A stretch of DNA of 64,000 nucleotides from Bacteroidota bacterium (GTDB lineage: Bacteria; Bacteroidota; Bacteroidia; Flavobacteriales; Flavobacteriaceae), in the NCBI GenBank assembly GCA_018829465.1, contig JAHJTN010000012.1, forward strand, positions 1 through 64,000, in the 5' to 3' direction. Within the stretch, counting starts at the first letter, position 1; every line of letters begins with the position of its first letter. The position numbers and the translations under genes were made by a program. The notes beneath the pieces were generated by a model. That model did no database searches. It had not been told where the DNA came from and worked only from the letters and a program-made list of their open reading frames with translations. Positions 8,936 through 18,762 of this stretch are shown here, piece after piece.

Positions 8936-8975
8936 AAGCCGCCTTGCAACGGTTGGTTGTGGAGGCGGTTTTATT
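8936..8975 (+). terminator. Hairpin between atpE and atpF (possible attenuator)
   Basis: AAGCCGCCT at 8936-8944 pairs with AGGCGGTTT at 8963-8971 (one G-U pair) around an 18-base loop, followed by TTATT. It lies inside the operon just after the subunit c gene. It may stabilise the upstream mRNA or terminate part of the transcripts, which would fit the need for many c subunits per complex. That role is an inference. Confidence 0.6.
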
Positions 8976-9009
8976 AAAAATTAGATACGATAAAGACATT
9001 ATATAACTC

Positions 9010-9510
9010 ATGGAAAAATTAATTGAAGAATTTTCGTTCGGATTGTTTTTTTGGCAATTAATCATCTTTATATTGCTGATTGTTCTGCTCAAAAAATTTG
9101 CTTGGAAACCTATCCTCAATGCCGTGAATGAGCGCGAAGAAGGCATCAAAAATGCATTAAAATCTGCTGAAGATGCCCGCAAAGAAATGCAAAACCTTCA
9201 GGCAGACAACGAGCGAATCTTGAAAGAAGCACGGGCGCAACGCGAAACCATTTTAAAAGAAGCACGCGAGATGAAAAACAACATCGTAGCCGAAGCCAAA
9301 GAAGAAGCCAAGAGCCAAGCAGATAAATTGATGCTACAAGCCCAACAAGCCATTGAAGCCGAAAAACAAGCCGCGCTGAGCGAAATCAAAAACCAAGTAT
9401 CGAGCCTGTCTCTAGAAATTGCCCAAAAAGTAGTCACCGCAGACTTGGCCAAAGACAAAAATCAAGAAAAATTGATTGAAAGCCTGCTTAAAGAGTCTCA
9501 AATAAACTAA
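9010..9510 (+). CDS. atpF: ATP synthase F0 subunit b
   Basis: A 166-aa stator subunit. One N-terminal membrane helix (about residues 10-30, FFWQLIIFILLIVLL) is followed by KKFAWKPI and a long Ala/Glu/Lys-rich coiled coil running to about residue 150, which reaches up the side of F1 to bind delta. Length is normal. It ends 3 bp before atpH. Confidence 0.95.
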   Translation: MEKLIEEFSFGLFFWQLIIFILLIVLLKKFAWKPILNAVNEREEGIKNALKSAEDARKEMQNLQADNERILKEARAQRETILKEAREMKNNIVAEAKEEAKSQADKLMLQAQQAIEAEKQAALSEIKNQVSSLSLEIAQKVVTADLAKDKNQEKLIESLLKESQIN

Positions 9511-9513
9511 GCT

Positions 9514-10050
9514 ATGCAAACAGGAAACAGGGCATCCATTCGCTATGCAAATGCATTACTGAGCCTAGCTAAAGAAGCAAAAGCAACGGCTAAGGTTTCC
9601 GATGATGCCATTTATATCATCAAAACTTTGCAAGGCAGCAAAGATTTAAAAAACCTGCTCCAATCGCCTTTGGTACAAACTGAAGACAAAAAGCAAATCT
9701 TGGAACACGTTTTTACAGACGTACAAAACGTTACATCCAGTTTGTTTGGTGTTTTGGCTTCTAACCGTCGCTTAGATTTGCTGGAAAACATCATGCAGCG
9801 ATATCTGGACCAACTCGATTCTGAAAACGGATTTGTACAGGCCGAAGTGATTTCCGCCATTCCGCTTACAGACGCCTTGCGCACAAAAATTTTGATGAAA
9901 GTAAAAGCCATCTCCGGCAAAGAAGGCAAACTCAAAGAAAGGGTAGATCCCAAAATCATAGGTGGTTTTGTGCTACGCGTAGGCGACAGCGAATACAACG
10001 CAAGCGTGCTTAACCAGTTTGAAAAATTACGAACACAATTAGTCAATTAA
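9514..10050 (+). CDS. atpH: ATP synthase F1 subunit delta
   Basis: A 178-aa OSCP/delta subunit that joins the b-stalk to the top of the alpha-beta hexamer. It shows the helical N-terminal domain (RYANALLSLAKE; LLQSPLVQTEDK) and the C-terminal signature KERVDPKIIGGFVLRVGD. Length is normal. Closely spaced between atpF and atpA. Confidence 0.94.
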   Translation: MQTGNRASIRYANALLSLAKEAKATAKVSDDAIYIIKTLQGSKDLKNLLQSPLVQTEDKKQILEHVFTDVQNVTSSLFGVLASNRRLDLLENIMQRYLDQLDSENGFVQAEVISAIPLTDALRTKILMKVKAISGKEGKLKERVDPKIIGGFVLRVGDSEYNASVLNQFEKLRTQLVN

Positions 10051-10077
10051 AACATAAGCCTTTTAACATACAGTATC

Positions 10078-11658
10078 ATGGCAGAAATAAAACCCGCTGA
10101 AGTGTCAGCAATCATCAAAAAACAAATTTCCAATTTTGAAGCCGCCGCAACCTTAGACGAGGTAGGATCGGTATTACAAATAGGTGACGGTATTGCCCGT
10201 GTATATGGTTTGTCCAACGCTCAATACGGCGAATTGGTTTCCTTTGATCAAGGATTGGAAGGCATTGTATTGAACTTGGAAGAAGACAACGTCGGTGTGG
10301 TATTGCTCGGACCATATACACATATTAAAGAAGGCTCAACCGTCAAACGCACCCAGCGCATTGCTTCCATCAAAGTGGGCGAAGGCATTGTGGGTCGCGT
10401 GGTGGACACACTTGGAAACCCCATAGATGGCAAAGGTGCTATAGAAGGCAAACTATATGAAATGCCGCTAGAACGAAAAGCCCCGGGTGTTATTTTTCGC
10501 CAACCGGTAAACGAACCCCTTCAAACAGGAGTAAAAGCAGTTGATGCTATGATTCCCGTCGGACGCGGGCAGCGTGAATTGGTGATTGGCGACCGCCAAA
10601 CCGGTAAAACAACGGTTTGTATCGATACCATTATCAACCAAAAAGAATTTTACGATGCCGGCAAACCGGTATATTGTATCTATGTAGCTATCGGACAAAA
10701 AGCATCAACCGTAGCCGGAATCGCAAAAACACTTGAAGACAAAGGTGCTATGGCCTATACCACCATTGTCGCCGCAAATGCTTCAGATCCTGCACCGATG
10801 CAAGTGTACGCACCTTTTGCCGGTGCTTCTATCGGTGAATATTTCCGCGATTCGGGTCGTCCGGCATTGATTGTGTATGACGACTTGTCTAAACAGGCAG
10901 TTGCCTACCGGGAGGTGTCTTTGTTGTTGCGTCGTCCACCCGGACGTGAAGCCTACCCGGGCGACGTGTTTTATTTGCACTCCCGTTTGCTAGAACGTGC
11001 GGCCAAGATTATCAACAACGATGATATTGCCAAAAACATGAACGATTTGCCAGATGTATTAAAACCTATCGTAAAAGGCGGTGGCTCTTTGACGGCACTT
11101 CCTATCATTGAAACGCAAGCCGGAGACGTGTCGGCCTATATCCCGACCAACGTTATCTCTATTACAGATGGTCAAATATTCTTAGAGTCGGATTTGTTCA
11201 ACTCCGGTGTGCGCCCTGCCATCAACGTAGGTATCTCCGTATCGCGTGTGGGTGGTAATGCACAAATCAAATCCATGAAGAAAATTGCAGGAACTTTAAA
11301 ACTCGATCAGGCACAATTCCGCGAATTGGAAGCCTTTGCCAAGTTTGGATCCGACTTGGATGCTGCCACATTGAACGTTATTGAAAAAGGAAGGCGCAAC
11401 GTAGAGATTTTGAAACAATCACTCAACGATCCTTTCACCGTAGAAGATCAGGTAGCCATCATTTTTGCAGGTACCAAAAATTTGCTTCGCGATGTGCCGG
11501 TTGACAAAGTAAAAGAATTTGAACGCAGCTATTTGGAAGTGCTCAATGCCAAACATCGCGATGTGTTGGATAAGCTAAAAGCCGGACAGTTGACAGACGA
11601 AATTACCGACACTTTGACACAGGTTGCCAAAGAAATTGCAGGCAGTTATAAAAAATAA
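10078..11658 (+). CDS. atpA: ATP synthase F1 subunit alpha
   Basis: A 526-aa non-catalytic nucleotide-binding subunit. Beta-barrel N-terminal domain (about 25-95), Walker A GDRQTGKT (about residues 170-177), and the alpha-specific segment [12 protein letters not shown] in the C-terminal third are all present. The [27 protein letters not shown] stretch is split by the usual conserved residues of F1 alpha. No atpD (beta) follows, which is the normal split arrangement in Bacteroidota. Confidence 0.97.
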   Translation: MAEIKPAEVSAIIKKQISNFEAAATLDEVGSVLQIGDGIARVYGLSNAQYGELVSFDQGLEGIVLNLEEDNVGVVLLGPYTHIKEGSTVKRTQRIASIKVGEGIVGRVVDTLGNPIDGKGAIEGKLYEMPLERKAPGVIFRQPVNEPLQTGVKAVDAMIPVGRGQRELVIGDRQTGKTTVCIDTIINQKEFYDAGKPVYCIYVAIGQKASTVAGIAKTLEDKGAMAYTTIVAANASDPAPMQVYAPFAGASIGEYFRDSGRPALIVYDDLSKQAVAYREVSLLLRRPPGREAYPGDVFYLHSRLLERAAKIINNDDIAKNMNDLPDVLKPIVKGGGSLTALPIIETQAGDVSAYIPTNVISITDGQIFLESDLFNSGVRPAINVGISVSRVGGNAQIKSMKKIAGTLKLDQAQFRELEAFAKFGSDLDAATLNVIEKGRRNVEILKQSLNDPFTVEDQVAIIFAGTKNLLRDVPVDKVKEFERSYLEVLNAKHRDVLDKLKAGQLTDEITDTLTQVAKEIAGSYKK

Positions 11659-11689
11659 TTTTTTAACCACTGTTTAGCCCAACAAAACA

Positions 11690-12547
11690 ATGGCCAATTT
11701 AAAGGAAATACGCAACAGAATCGCCTCGGTATCCTCTACCATGCAGATAACCTCTGCCATGAAAATGGTATCGGCGGCCAAGCTCAAAAAAGCGCAGGAC
11801 GCCATTACGGCTATGCGGCCTTACTCTAGAAAACTAACCGAGTTGATGCAAAATTTGAGTGCATCATCTCAGGATAGCAATTTGGGTGTCTATGCCGACA
11901 ACCGACCTGTAAAACGCGCATTGGTAGTGGCAATTACTTCCAACAGGGGTCTTTGTGGTGCCTTCAATTCAAACGTGATTAAGAAAGCCAAAAACTTGCA
12001 ACAAGACTGGCAAGGCGTAGAAACCGATTTCTACACCATCGGCAAACGCGGTACAGATAGTTTGAAAAAAATACAAAAACCAATAGGTGTACAAACAACC
12101 ATCTTCGACAGCCTGACTTTTGAAAATACCGCTTCAATTGCAGATGAACTTATGCAGTTGTTTAGCAATGGTACTTGCGACAAAATTGTACTCATCTACA
12201 ACAGTTTTAAAAATGCTGCCAATCAGGAGGTATTGACTGAGCAATTTTTGCCGATACTGCCCATTGCGACCGATGCCAAAACAGAAGTAGATTATATATT
12301 CGAACCCGAAAAAGAGGATATACTTTCGTCTTTAATTCCAAAATCTCTAAAGACACAACTATACAAAGCTTTAAGAGACTCTTTTGCTTCCGAACACGGC
12401 GCGCGCATGACAGCTATGCACAAGGCAACAGACAATGCTACAGAGCTTAGGTCGCAGCTAAAAATCACCTACAACAAAGCCCGCCAAGCAGCCATCACCA
12501 ACGAAATTTTAGAAATCGTAAGTGGCGCAGAAGCACTCAACGGATAA
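11690..12547 (+). CDS. atpG: ATP synthase F1 subunit gamma
   Basis: A 285-aa rotor-shaft subunit. The N-terminal helix (NLKEIRNRIASV...ITSAMKMVSAAKLKKAQ) and C-terminal helix (RMTAMHKATDNA; ITNEILEIVSGAEAL) form the antiparallel coiled coil that turns inside F1. The Rossmann-like middle has ITSNRGLCGAFN. Last gene of the operon, followed by a terminator hairpin. Confidence 0.96.
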   Translation: MANLKEIRNRIASVSSTMQITSAMKMVSAAKLKKAQDAITAMRPYSRKLTELMQNLSASSQDSNLGVYADNRPVKRALVVAITSNRGLCGAFNSNVIKKAKNLQQDWQGVETDFYTIGKRGTDSLKKIQKPIGVQTTIFDSLTFENTASIADELMQLFSNGTCDKIVLIYNSFKNAANQEVLTEQFLPILPIATDAKTEVDYIFEPEKEDILSSLIPKSLKTQLYKALRDSFASEHGARMTAMHKATDNATELRSQLKITYNKARQAAITNEILEIVSGAEALNG

Positions 12548-12568
12548 GTTTTAAAATTAAACCTATAC

Positions 12569-12595
12569 AAAACCTGTCTTTTGGCAGGTTTTTTG
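12569..12595 (+). terminator. Rho-independent terminator of the atp operon
   Basis: AAAACCTG at the left and CAGGTTTT at the right form a stem around a short T/G-rich loop, followed by a run of T (TTTTTTG). It lies 22 bp after the atpG stop. Confidence 0.8.
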
Positions 12596-12611
12596 TTTTA
12601 TAAAAATCTCG

Positions 12612-13118
12612 ATGACTCGATACAAAAAACATATTCTCATGGTCATAGTTGCGATGATTTTTATCATACTCAATCAAGGATGTGCCAAAAAACTGCCGCC
12701 GCAGCAGTCTTTGCCTTTTACAATAGATGCCGTGTATTATCAAACATGGGTGGGCGGTATAGAAGGCGCCGGATCCGGATACAACCTATTTTTAAAAACC
12801 ACCGAACCGCTTCCTGAAAATGTAGTTCTTACCGCTGTGTATTTCAACAACAAACAAGCCGTTTGGGAACAAAACAAACAAGAGTCCTTGCTCTTTGTAG
12901 CACATCTAAAAAATGACCTCCGCCCAAGAGAGTCTTTTATCCTTCATAAAGATGTAACTCAGGAATACGGAAACGAAATGCCCAAAAAGCAACCACAATA
13001 CGAACTTGCTGCCGATGAAGCCATGATTTTTTATACGGTTGATGGTCAGGAAAAAGTGACAAAAATCTCCGGAATCTCTGAAAAACCTCAGAACCCCGAT
13101 CCGAGAATGCGAAACTAG
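12612..13118 (+). CDS. Lipoprotein of unknown function (168 aa)
   Basis: A signal peptide with the lipobox LNQGC (Cys at about residue 24) marks an exported lipoprotein. The remaining about 145 residues contain a beta-rich region with IDAVYYQTWVGGIEGAGSGYN and a Pro/Lys-rich tail. I do not recognise a named domain; similar small lipoproteins occur in flavobacteria. It starts shortly after the atp terminator and lies 58 bp before the flippase gene. Confidence 0.75.
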   Translation: MTRYKKHILMVIVAMIFIILNQGCAKKLPPQQSLPFTIDAVYYQTWVGGIEGAGSGYNLFLKTTEPLPENVVLTAVYFNNKQAVWEQNKQESLLFVAHLKNDLRPRESFILHKDVTQEYGNEMPKKQPQYELAADEAMIFYTVDGQEKVTKISGISEKPQNPDPRMRN

Positions 13119-13176
13119 CATAGGCTTTGTTATCTTTGGGCATTCGCTTAACTTTAGCCATATTTAACTCGCTTCC

Positions 13177-14646
13177 TTGAATACAGCTCGCAAACTTATT
13201 GGTCAAACCTTTGTGTACGGTCTTGCCACTGTGTTGCCGCGCATGATGAGCTTTTTGCTTGTTCCTTTATATACAAGTTTGCTCAAAGTGAGTGTGTATG
13301 GCGTTATTTCCATAGTGTTTTCGTGGATGGTGCTTTTTAATGTAGTGCTCTCGTATGGTATGGAAACAGCCGTTTTTAGATTTTTTCACAAAGAAAACAA
13401 GAACAAAAAAGTAATAGCCACAGCACTGTATTCGCTGATTTTTTCCAGTTTAGGTTTTTTGTTAATCGGCCTCCTTTTTGTAGAAGACATTGCCCAACTC
13501 ACACACATCAACAGTGAATATTTAAAGTTGGCTGTTTGGATATTGGTGCTCGATGCACTTGTTGTAGTGCCATTTGCCACTTTACGTATTCGTCAAAAAG
13601 CAGCGCAATACGCATGGATTAAAATTTCAAATGTGTTTCTCAATTTATCATTAAACATCCTGTTTCTCTGGTTATTTCCCGCTTACCAAATCACACATTT
13701 GATAGGCCTTTCTGTTGTTTTTGAGGATCCGATAATTGCCATTTTTACAGCAAACTTGCTCGCAAGTGGTTTCACGCTGCTGTGGCTCATAAAAACCTTT
13801 GGTATTTTAACCAAGGGCTTTGACCGTGTTTTACTCAAACAAATGCTCCGTTATGCGTATCCTATTTTGATAGCCGGATTGGCCTTTGCTGTAAACGAAA
13901 CTTTTGACAGAATCCTACTCGGCCGTTTATTGCCCAAAGACATCGCAGCACAAGCGGTAGGCGCTTATGCCGCCTGTTACAAACTCGCCATGTTTATCAC
14001 GCTTTTCGCAACGGCTTTTAGGCTGGGCATAGAGCCCTTCTTTTTTAGCAAAGCCAAAGACGTAAACGCCCCGGAAACTTATGCTACTATCACGCACTAT
14101 TTTACGGTCTTCGGCAGTATAGCCGTATTGGCAGTGGTCGTTTTTTCCGATTTTTTAAAAACTATCCTCATTAGAGACAGCGCCTATTGGGAGGCCATGA
14201 AAGTGGTGCCTTTGTTGCTTTTTGCCAACCTGTTTTTGGGGATTTATCACAACCTGTCTGTTGCGTATAAGGTGACAGACAAAACCTTAGTGGGTGCCGG
14301 CATTTCTGTGTTTGGTGCCATGGTAACATTGGGTATAAACTTTTGGTTGATTCCTACTATGAGTTATATGGGATCGGCTATTGCGACTTTTGCAGCATAT
14401 GGCAGCATGATGCTCCTTTCGCTTTTTTTGGGAAGAAAATACATGATTATTCCCTATCATTTTAAAAAGTCCGGATTGTACCTGCTTCTTAGCGGTGTTT
14501 TCACCGTGCTTTCTTTTTATATATTCGACCATAAAGTATGGGTGGGTGTGTTGCTCTTGGTTGTGTTTTTCTTATTTGTTTGGAAACTGGAACAAAACAC
14601 CCTCAAAAAGCTTCTCCTAACGACTATGACTAAATCCAAAACATAG
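13177..14646 (+). CDS. Polysaccharide flippase (MOP/Wzx-type membrane protein)
   Basis: A 489-aa protein with about 12-14 predicted membrane helices and the N-terminal LIGQTFVYGLATVLPRMMSF typical of the polysaccharide transport branch of the MOP exporter superfamily. Such proteins flip lipid-linked saccharides across the inner membrane. It starts with TTG at 13177; the nearest in-frame ATG would remove part of the first helix. It heads a run of same-strand envelope genes (dut, TPR, DUF4292, EnvC-like). No glycosyltransferases are adjacent, so the saccharide is unknown. Confidence 0.85.
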   Translation: MNTARKLIGQTFVYGLATVLPRMMSFLLVPLYTSLLKVSVYGVISIVFSWMVLFNVVLSYGMETAVFRFFHKENKNKKVIATALYSLIFSSLGFLLIGLLFVEDIAQLTHINSEYLKLAVWILVLDALVVVPFATLRIRQKAAQYAWIKISNVFLNLSLNILFLWLFPAYQITHLIGLSVVFEDPIIAIFTANLLASGFTLLWLIKTFGILTKGFDRVLLKQMLRYAYPILIAGLAFAVNETFDRILLGRLLPKDIAAQAVGAYAACYKLAMFITLFATAFRLGIEPFFFSKAKDVNAPETYATITHYFTVFGSIAVLAVVVFSDFLKTILIRDSAYWEAMKVVPLLLFANLFLGIYHNLSVAYKVTDKTLVGAGISVFGAMVTLGINFWLIPTMSYMGSAIATFAAYGSMMLLSLFLGRKYMIIPYHFKKSGLYLLLSGVFTVLSFYIFDHKVWVGVLLLVVFFLFVWKLEQNTLKKLLLTTMTKSKT

Positions 14647-14678
14647 GAATTCTAAAGATTTTCCGTTAATTTTACCCC

Positions 14679-15122
14679 ATGAACACACTACCAATCAGAC
14701 TGGTCAACAAATCGAAACATCCGGATCCTGCTTATGAAACACCGGCTTCTGCGGGTGTAGATTTACGAGCAAATCTCGATGCACCTGTCACGTTTAAACC
14801 CCTTGACCGGCATATCGTAAAAACCGGACTTTTTATAGAATTACCGGTTGGATATGAAGCCCAGGTCAGACCCAGAAGTGGATTGGCAGCCAAGTTTGGG
14901 ATTACAGTACTCAACACACCCGGCACCATAGATGCCGACTACAGAGGTGAAATTGGTGTGATATTGGTGAACCTCTCTTCCTCAGATTTTGTGGTTGAAG
15001 ACGGCGATCGGATTGCACAACTTGTCATAGCCAAACACGAACAAGCCGGTTTTATTCGAGTTTCGGACCTGAGTGAAACCACACGTGGCAGTGGCGGTTT
15101 TGGCAGTACGGGCGTGAAATAA
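14679..15122 (+). CDS. dut: dUTP diphosphatase
   Basis: A 147-aa trimeric dUTPase that hydrolyses dUTP to dUMP and PPi, keeping uracil out of DNA and supplying dUMP for dTMP synthesis. Family motifs are visible in order: AGVDLRA (motif 1), [12 protein letters not shown] (2), [17 protein letters not shown] (3), GDRIAQLVI (4) and the C-terminal [10 protein letters not shown] (5). Normal length. A partial -7-like sequence (TAATTTTA at 14667-14674) lies directly before the ATG. Confidence 0.97.
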   Translation: MNTLPIRLVNKSKHPDPAYETPASAGVDLRANLDAPVTFKPLDRHIVKTGLFIELPVGYEAQVRPRSGLAAKFGITVLNTPGTIDADYRGEIGVILVNLSSSDFVVEDGDRIAQLVIAKHEQAGFIRVSDLSETTRGSGGFGSTGVK

Positions 15123-15145
15123 AAACACATCAAGCCACTACACGC

Positions 15146-16456
15146 ATGAGGTTTAAAACAAAAATTCTGCTGCTTTTGATGCTGACCTACAACTGGGTAC
15201 ACGGTCAAGAACCCGATGACGGTTTGGGTGAATATGCAGATGCTTTCCAAGATTGTTTTTTTGAAGCTTTAAAGCAAAGCAACATTGAAAACTACAGCCG
15301 CGCGCTGGTATTGCTCTACCAATGTGAAGAGCTCAATAAAAAAGAACCGGTATTGTATTTTGAAATGGGAAAAAACCATTTGAAACTCAAAAACCTGGAC
15401 GAAGCAGAAAAAGCCTTTTTAAAAGCACAACAAATGCAACCGGACAATATTTGGTACAACGAGGCACTTTTCGACTTCTACAAAATGTCTGAAAACCTCC
15501 CTAAGAGTATAGTGTATTCCGAGAAATTGATTGCGCTGGGTCGTGACTATCACGAAACGCTGATTCGGCTGTATTTGCAAGCAGAAAACCCTGAAAAAGC
15601 CACCGAAACCCTCAATGCCATGCGCTTGAAAACAGGCGATTCGGATCGGGTTGCTACACTTCAAGAACTTATTGACAGGCTTAACCGGCAAATGTCCAGA
15701 TCCAATACATCTGCGTTTAACCATACCGCATATCAAAAAAATGTTGAAGACTTGATGCGTGAGGAAAAATGGGAAGAATATCAAAAGATAACTGCCGATT
15801 GGCTTCAAAATGCTCCGTCAGACACAGCAAAAATGTACGCTTTGCCTTTTTTTATTTCTCAAAAAGATTCCGCGGCAGCCAAGCTAGCTTTTCCATCTCT
15901 ATTAAAAGCTGACATTCAGAACAATGCTCCGCTTGAAAAGCTGGTTGTTAAAACCCTGACAGAAGCCACTGCCCAACAAGTAAATTTGGGTTCAGATTTG
16001 GCCTTAAGCAATTTTCTGACTTCAAAAGTACAAGCGACTTCTATATTGACCGCCAGTTTAAAATACGTATTAAAACTGCAAAAAAACACACTTGCACTTG
16101 TGCTTTCCGACAAAATCCTAGCCGCAGATGCCACTAATTTTGATGGCATTTCCGCCAAGGTAACGCTGCTCAATAGGCAACAGAGCCATGCTTTGGCGCT
16201 AGATCTTTCGCAACAGGCATTGGGTCTATATCCTGCACAAGCCGTTTTTTATCTCGAAAGCGGCAAGGCACTTATCGCGCTTAACAAACCGGACAGTGCC
16301 GTAGAAATGCTTTTGGGTGGCATCGACTTTATTTTTGACGACAACATCCTTCAAAACGAATTTTATCAAAAACTGGCTTCGGCATATAAATTGTTAGGTA
16401 ATACAGAAAGAGAAGCTTTTTATCGGGCAAAATTGAAAAACATTCCAAATCCGTGA
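15146..16456 (+). CDS. Exported TPR-repeat protein
   Basis: A 436-aa protein with a signal peptide (about residues 1-20, ending in the VHGQ area) and tetratricopeptide-like repeats, clearest at about residues 45-140 (YFEMGKNHLKLKNLDEAEKA) and again at about 320-430. Expected in the periplasm as a protein-interaction scaffold. It overlaps the start of the DUF4292 gene by 4 bp (GTGA), so the two are translationally coupled. In flavobacteria a TPR protein in this place is part of the dut-DUF4292-EnvC neighbourhood; the function is unknown. Confidence 0.85.
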   Translation: MRFKTKILLLLMLTYNWVHGQEPDDGLGEYADAFQDCFFEALKQSNIENYSRALVLLYQCEELNKKEPVLYFEMGKNHLKLKNLDEAEKAFLKAQQMQPDNIWYNEALFDFYKMSENLPKSIVYSEKLIALGRDYHETLIRLYLQAENPEKATETLNAMRLKTGDSDRVATLQELIDRLNRQMSRSNTSAFNHTAYQKNVEDLMREEKWEEYQKITADWLQNAPSDTAKMYALPFFISQKDSAAAKLAFPSLLKADIQNNAPLEKLVVKTLTEATAQQVNLGSDLALSNFLTSKVQATSILTASLKYVLKLQKNTLALVLSDKILAADATNFDGISAKVTLLNRQQSHALALDLSQQALGLYPAQAVFYLESGKALIALNKPDSAVEMLLGGIDFIFDDNILQNEFYQKLASAYKLLGNTEREAFYRAKLKNIPNP

Positions 16457-17253
16457 CAAAAAACATTACTTCTGCGTGTCGAATCCTGTTACCTATTGTT
16501 CTGGTAATGCTGTTCAATGCTTGTAAATCAGGAGCAGATGCACTCAGTTTTAAAAACGTAAAAAAACTGAAAGACAGCGAGCTTTTTGGTGAAATAGATC
16601 AGCGTAAAAGTCAGTTTAACACCATGGAATCTAGGTTGAAAGTGAGATACGAGGACGACCAACGTATGCAAAACCTCATTGTGACCATTCGCATGGAAAA
16701 AGACAGCCTTATTTGGATGAATGCTTCTGTGCTAGGCATTTCCATGGCACGCGCCAAAATAACACCCGGCAGTGTGCAGTATTACGAAAAATTAGACAAG
16801 ACATACTTTGACGGAAATTTTGAACTGCTCAGCAAATGGTTGGGCGCACCGCTCAACTTCGACCAGTTACAAAATCTGCTGTTGGGCGAACCCTTAACAG
16901 ATTTGCGCCAAGTGAACGGCTTAAATAGCCGCGTAGAAAAAAACCTATACCGGTTAGATGCTTCCCGTTTTTTTGAAGATTTTACGGCTATGATTCTCCT
17001 ACGTCCGGACAACTTCAAAACAGTGGCACAACAAATCAGCAGAGAAAGTGACGACAATTATCTCAAAGCCAACTATAAATCCTATCAAACGGTAGCCGGT
17101 GTTGTCTTGCCCGAAAATCTCCATCTCTTGGCTTATGAAAATCCAAAAAAAATTAATATTGACATTGAATATAGAGATGTCAAAATCAACCAAGCATTAA
17201 ATTTGCCTTTTAAAATTCCATCCGGTTATAAAGAACTTGTCTTCTCTGAATGA
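16453..17253 (+). CDS. DUF4292 lipoprotein
   Basis: A 266-aa protein. The signal peptide ends with a lipobox (LFNAC, Cys at about 24). The mature part is beta-strand-rich, with long alternating segments (MESRLKVRYEDDQRMQNL; DSLIWMNASVLGISMARAKI), reminiscent of the LolA/LolB-like half-barrel fold, which is a resemblance I infer from the pattern and not from a search. Start codon is GTG at 16453 overlapping the preceding TGA; its own TGA overlaps the ATG of the next gene. It probably works at the outer membrane together with its neighbours. Confidence 0.85.
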   Translation: MTKNITSACRILLPIVLVMLFNACKSGADALSFKNVKKLKDSELFGEIDQRKSQFNTMESRLKVRYEDDQRMQNLIVTIRMEKDSLIWMNASVLGISMARAKITPGSVQYYEKLDKTYFDGNFELLSKWLGAPLNFDQLQNLLLGEPLTDLRQVNGLNSRVEKNLYRLDASRFFEDFTAMILLRPDNFKTVAQQISRESDDNYLKANYKSYQTVAGVVLPENLHLLAYENPKKINIDIEYRDVKINQALNLPFKIPSGYKELVFSE

Positions 17254-18470
17254 AACGAAATATTCTGTTTTCTACCCTTACCTTCGGTTTCTTGTTGCTG
17301 ACAAGCCTGCATGGTTTTGCCCAGAGTGAACAGCAAAAGTTGGAACAAAGGCGACAAGAAATCATGGCCGAAATACAGCAAACCAACCGTTTGTTGAGTT
17401 CCAACAAAAAGCAATCGCGTAGCGTTTTACAACAGATAGAAGACCTCGATTTAAAAATTAAATCTCAAGAAAAACTCATCGCTGTCATCAGCCAGCAAGC
17501 CGGTTTGCTCAATAGAAAAATCAGAAACAACCGCAATGAAATCAGTAAACTGAATAAGGAGTTAGACGTTCTCAAAGCAGACTATGCCAATATGATTGTA
17601 AAATCTTACAAAAGCAAATCTGAACAGAGCCGTTTGATGTTTTTGCTGTCGTCCGATAATTTTTTACAAGCCTACAAGCGCTTGCAATACATGAAGCAAT
17701 ACACCCAACACCGACGTGTACAGGGCGAAGAAATTGGATTAAAAACACAGTCTTTGTTAATCTTAAACGACACATTGGGCATACAACTTAAGGCGCAAGA
17801 AGTACTGTTGGCGGAGCATAAAAAGGAGCAGGAAAAAATAGAAGAGCAAAAGCGCATTCAAAAAATTCTAATAGGCGATTTGCGTAAAAAGGAGCGAACT
17901 TTTGCTTCGCAGATTAAGAAAAAACAAACAGAAATTGCCCGGATAGACAAGCAAATTCAATCGTTGGTTGACGCGGCGATAGCCTCAGCAAACAAAAGTA
18001 GCGGAAGTGCAGCGAGTGCCAAATTCAACCTGACGCCCGAGGCTAAAATTGTAGCGGATAATTTTCTGTCAAACAAAGGCAACTTGCCATGGCCCATTGA
18101 AAAAGGATTGGTGGTGATGGGTTATGGAAAGCAACCCCATCCGTATGTAAAAAATGTTTATATCAACAGCAATGGTGTGCGCATTGCCACAGAAGAAGGT
18201 GCCAAAGCCCGTGCTATTTTTCAGGGAGAAGTACTGGAAGTACAAATCATCAAAGGTGCAAACAAAACGGTTTTGGTACAGCACGGCAATTACATATCCG
18301 TCTATAACAACCTCTCTAAAGTATTTGTGAAAAAGGGTGATAAAGTTACTATTTATCAAGAAATAGGTGAAGTTTACACAGATAAAACCACCGGAGAAAC
18401 CCTATTGAAGTTCAGCATTTTTCAAGACAGTCAAGTACAAAATCCGGCGCTTTGGATTTATAGGATGTAA
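17250..18470 (+). CDS. EnvC-like murein hydrolase activator (degenerate M23 domain)
   Basis: A 406-aa exported protein: signal peptide (about residues 1-25), a long coiled coil (about 25-250, with EQRRQEIMAEIQQTNRLL at the start), and a C-terminal LytM/M23 fold (about 285-405) beginning LPWPIEKG. The zinc-ligand positions of active M23 peptidases are not present: the HxxxD position reads NGVRIAT and the HxH position reads LKFSIF. This is the pattern of EnvC-type proteins, which activate amidases at the division site and do not cut peptidoglycan themselves. ATG overlaps the stop of DUF4292 (ATGA). Confidence 0.88.
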   Translation: MKRNILFSTLTFGFLLLTSLHGFAQSEQQKLEQRRQEIMAEIQQTNRLLSSNKKQSRSVLQQIEDLDLKIKSQEKLIAVISQQAGLLNRKIRNNRNEISKLNKELDVLKADYANMIVKSYKSKSEQSRLMFLLSSDNFLQAYKRLQYMKQYTQHRRVQGEEIGLKTQSLLILNDTLGIQLKAQEVLLAEHKKEQEKIEEQKRIQKILIGDLRKKERTFASQIKKKQTEIARIDKQIQSLVDAAIASANKSSGSAASAKFNLTPEAKIVADNFLSNKGNLPWPIEKGLVVMGYGKQPHPYVKNVYINSNGVRIATEEGAKARAIFQGEVLEVQIIKGANKTVLVQHGNYISVYNNLSKVFVKKGDKVTIYQEIGEVYTDKTTGETLLKFSIFQDSQVQNPALWIYRM

Positions 18471-18762
18471 GATTTTAAGAGAAAATAAAGAGTTTTTTAA
18501 ACAAACTGTACCCAAGGCAGCGCCTTAGCAGAATTTTGCCCATCGCGCTTCAAAGTCTCCCGACCTCACAGCAAACCAAAAGATTTTTTGCTATTTTTGA
18601 AAGAAAGCAAAGGTGCTAAAAAACAATAAATGTCATGATCCGAATGGGCATCGCACGGATTGCAAGTGAGCGCCCTGCAAAACGTGGATTACCTCCCCCG
18701 CGACACGAGCGAAGCGCACGGATGAAGTAATTCCTTCGCGTGGTTTATAGCAAGCTAGAATA
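18471..18762. other. Gene-free spacer with decayed repeat sequence
   Basis: About 290 bp with no supported gene. It contains the 15-bp word GACACGAGCGAAGCG at 18702-18716, which recurs at 25128-25142, within G+C-richer sequence unlike normal spacers of this genome. The surrounding text (18640-18740) looks like a remnant of a repeated intergenic element. It separates two convergent gene groups. Confidence 0.5.
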
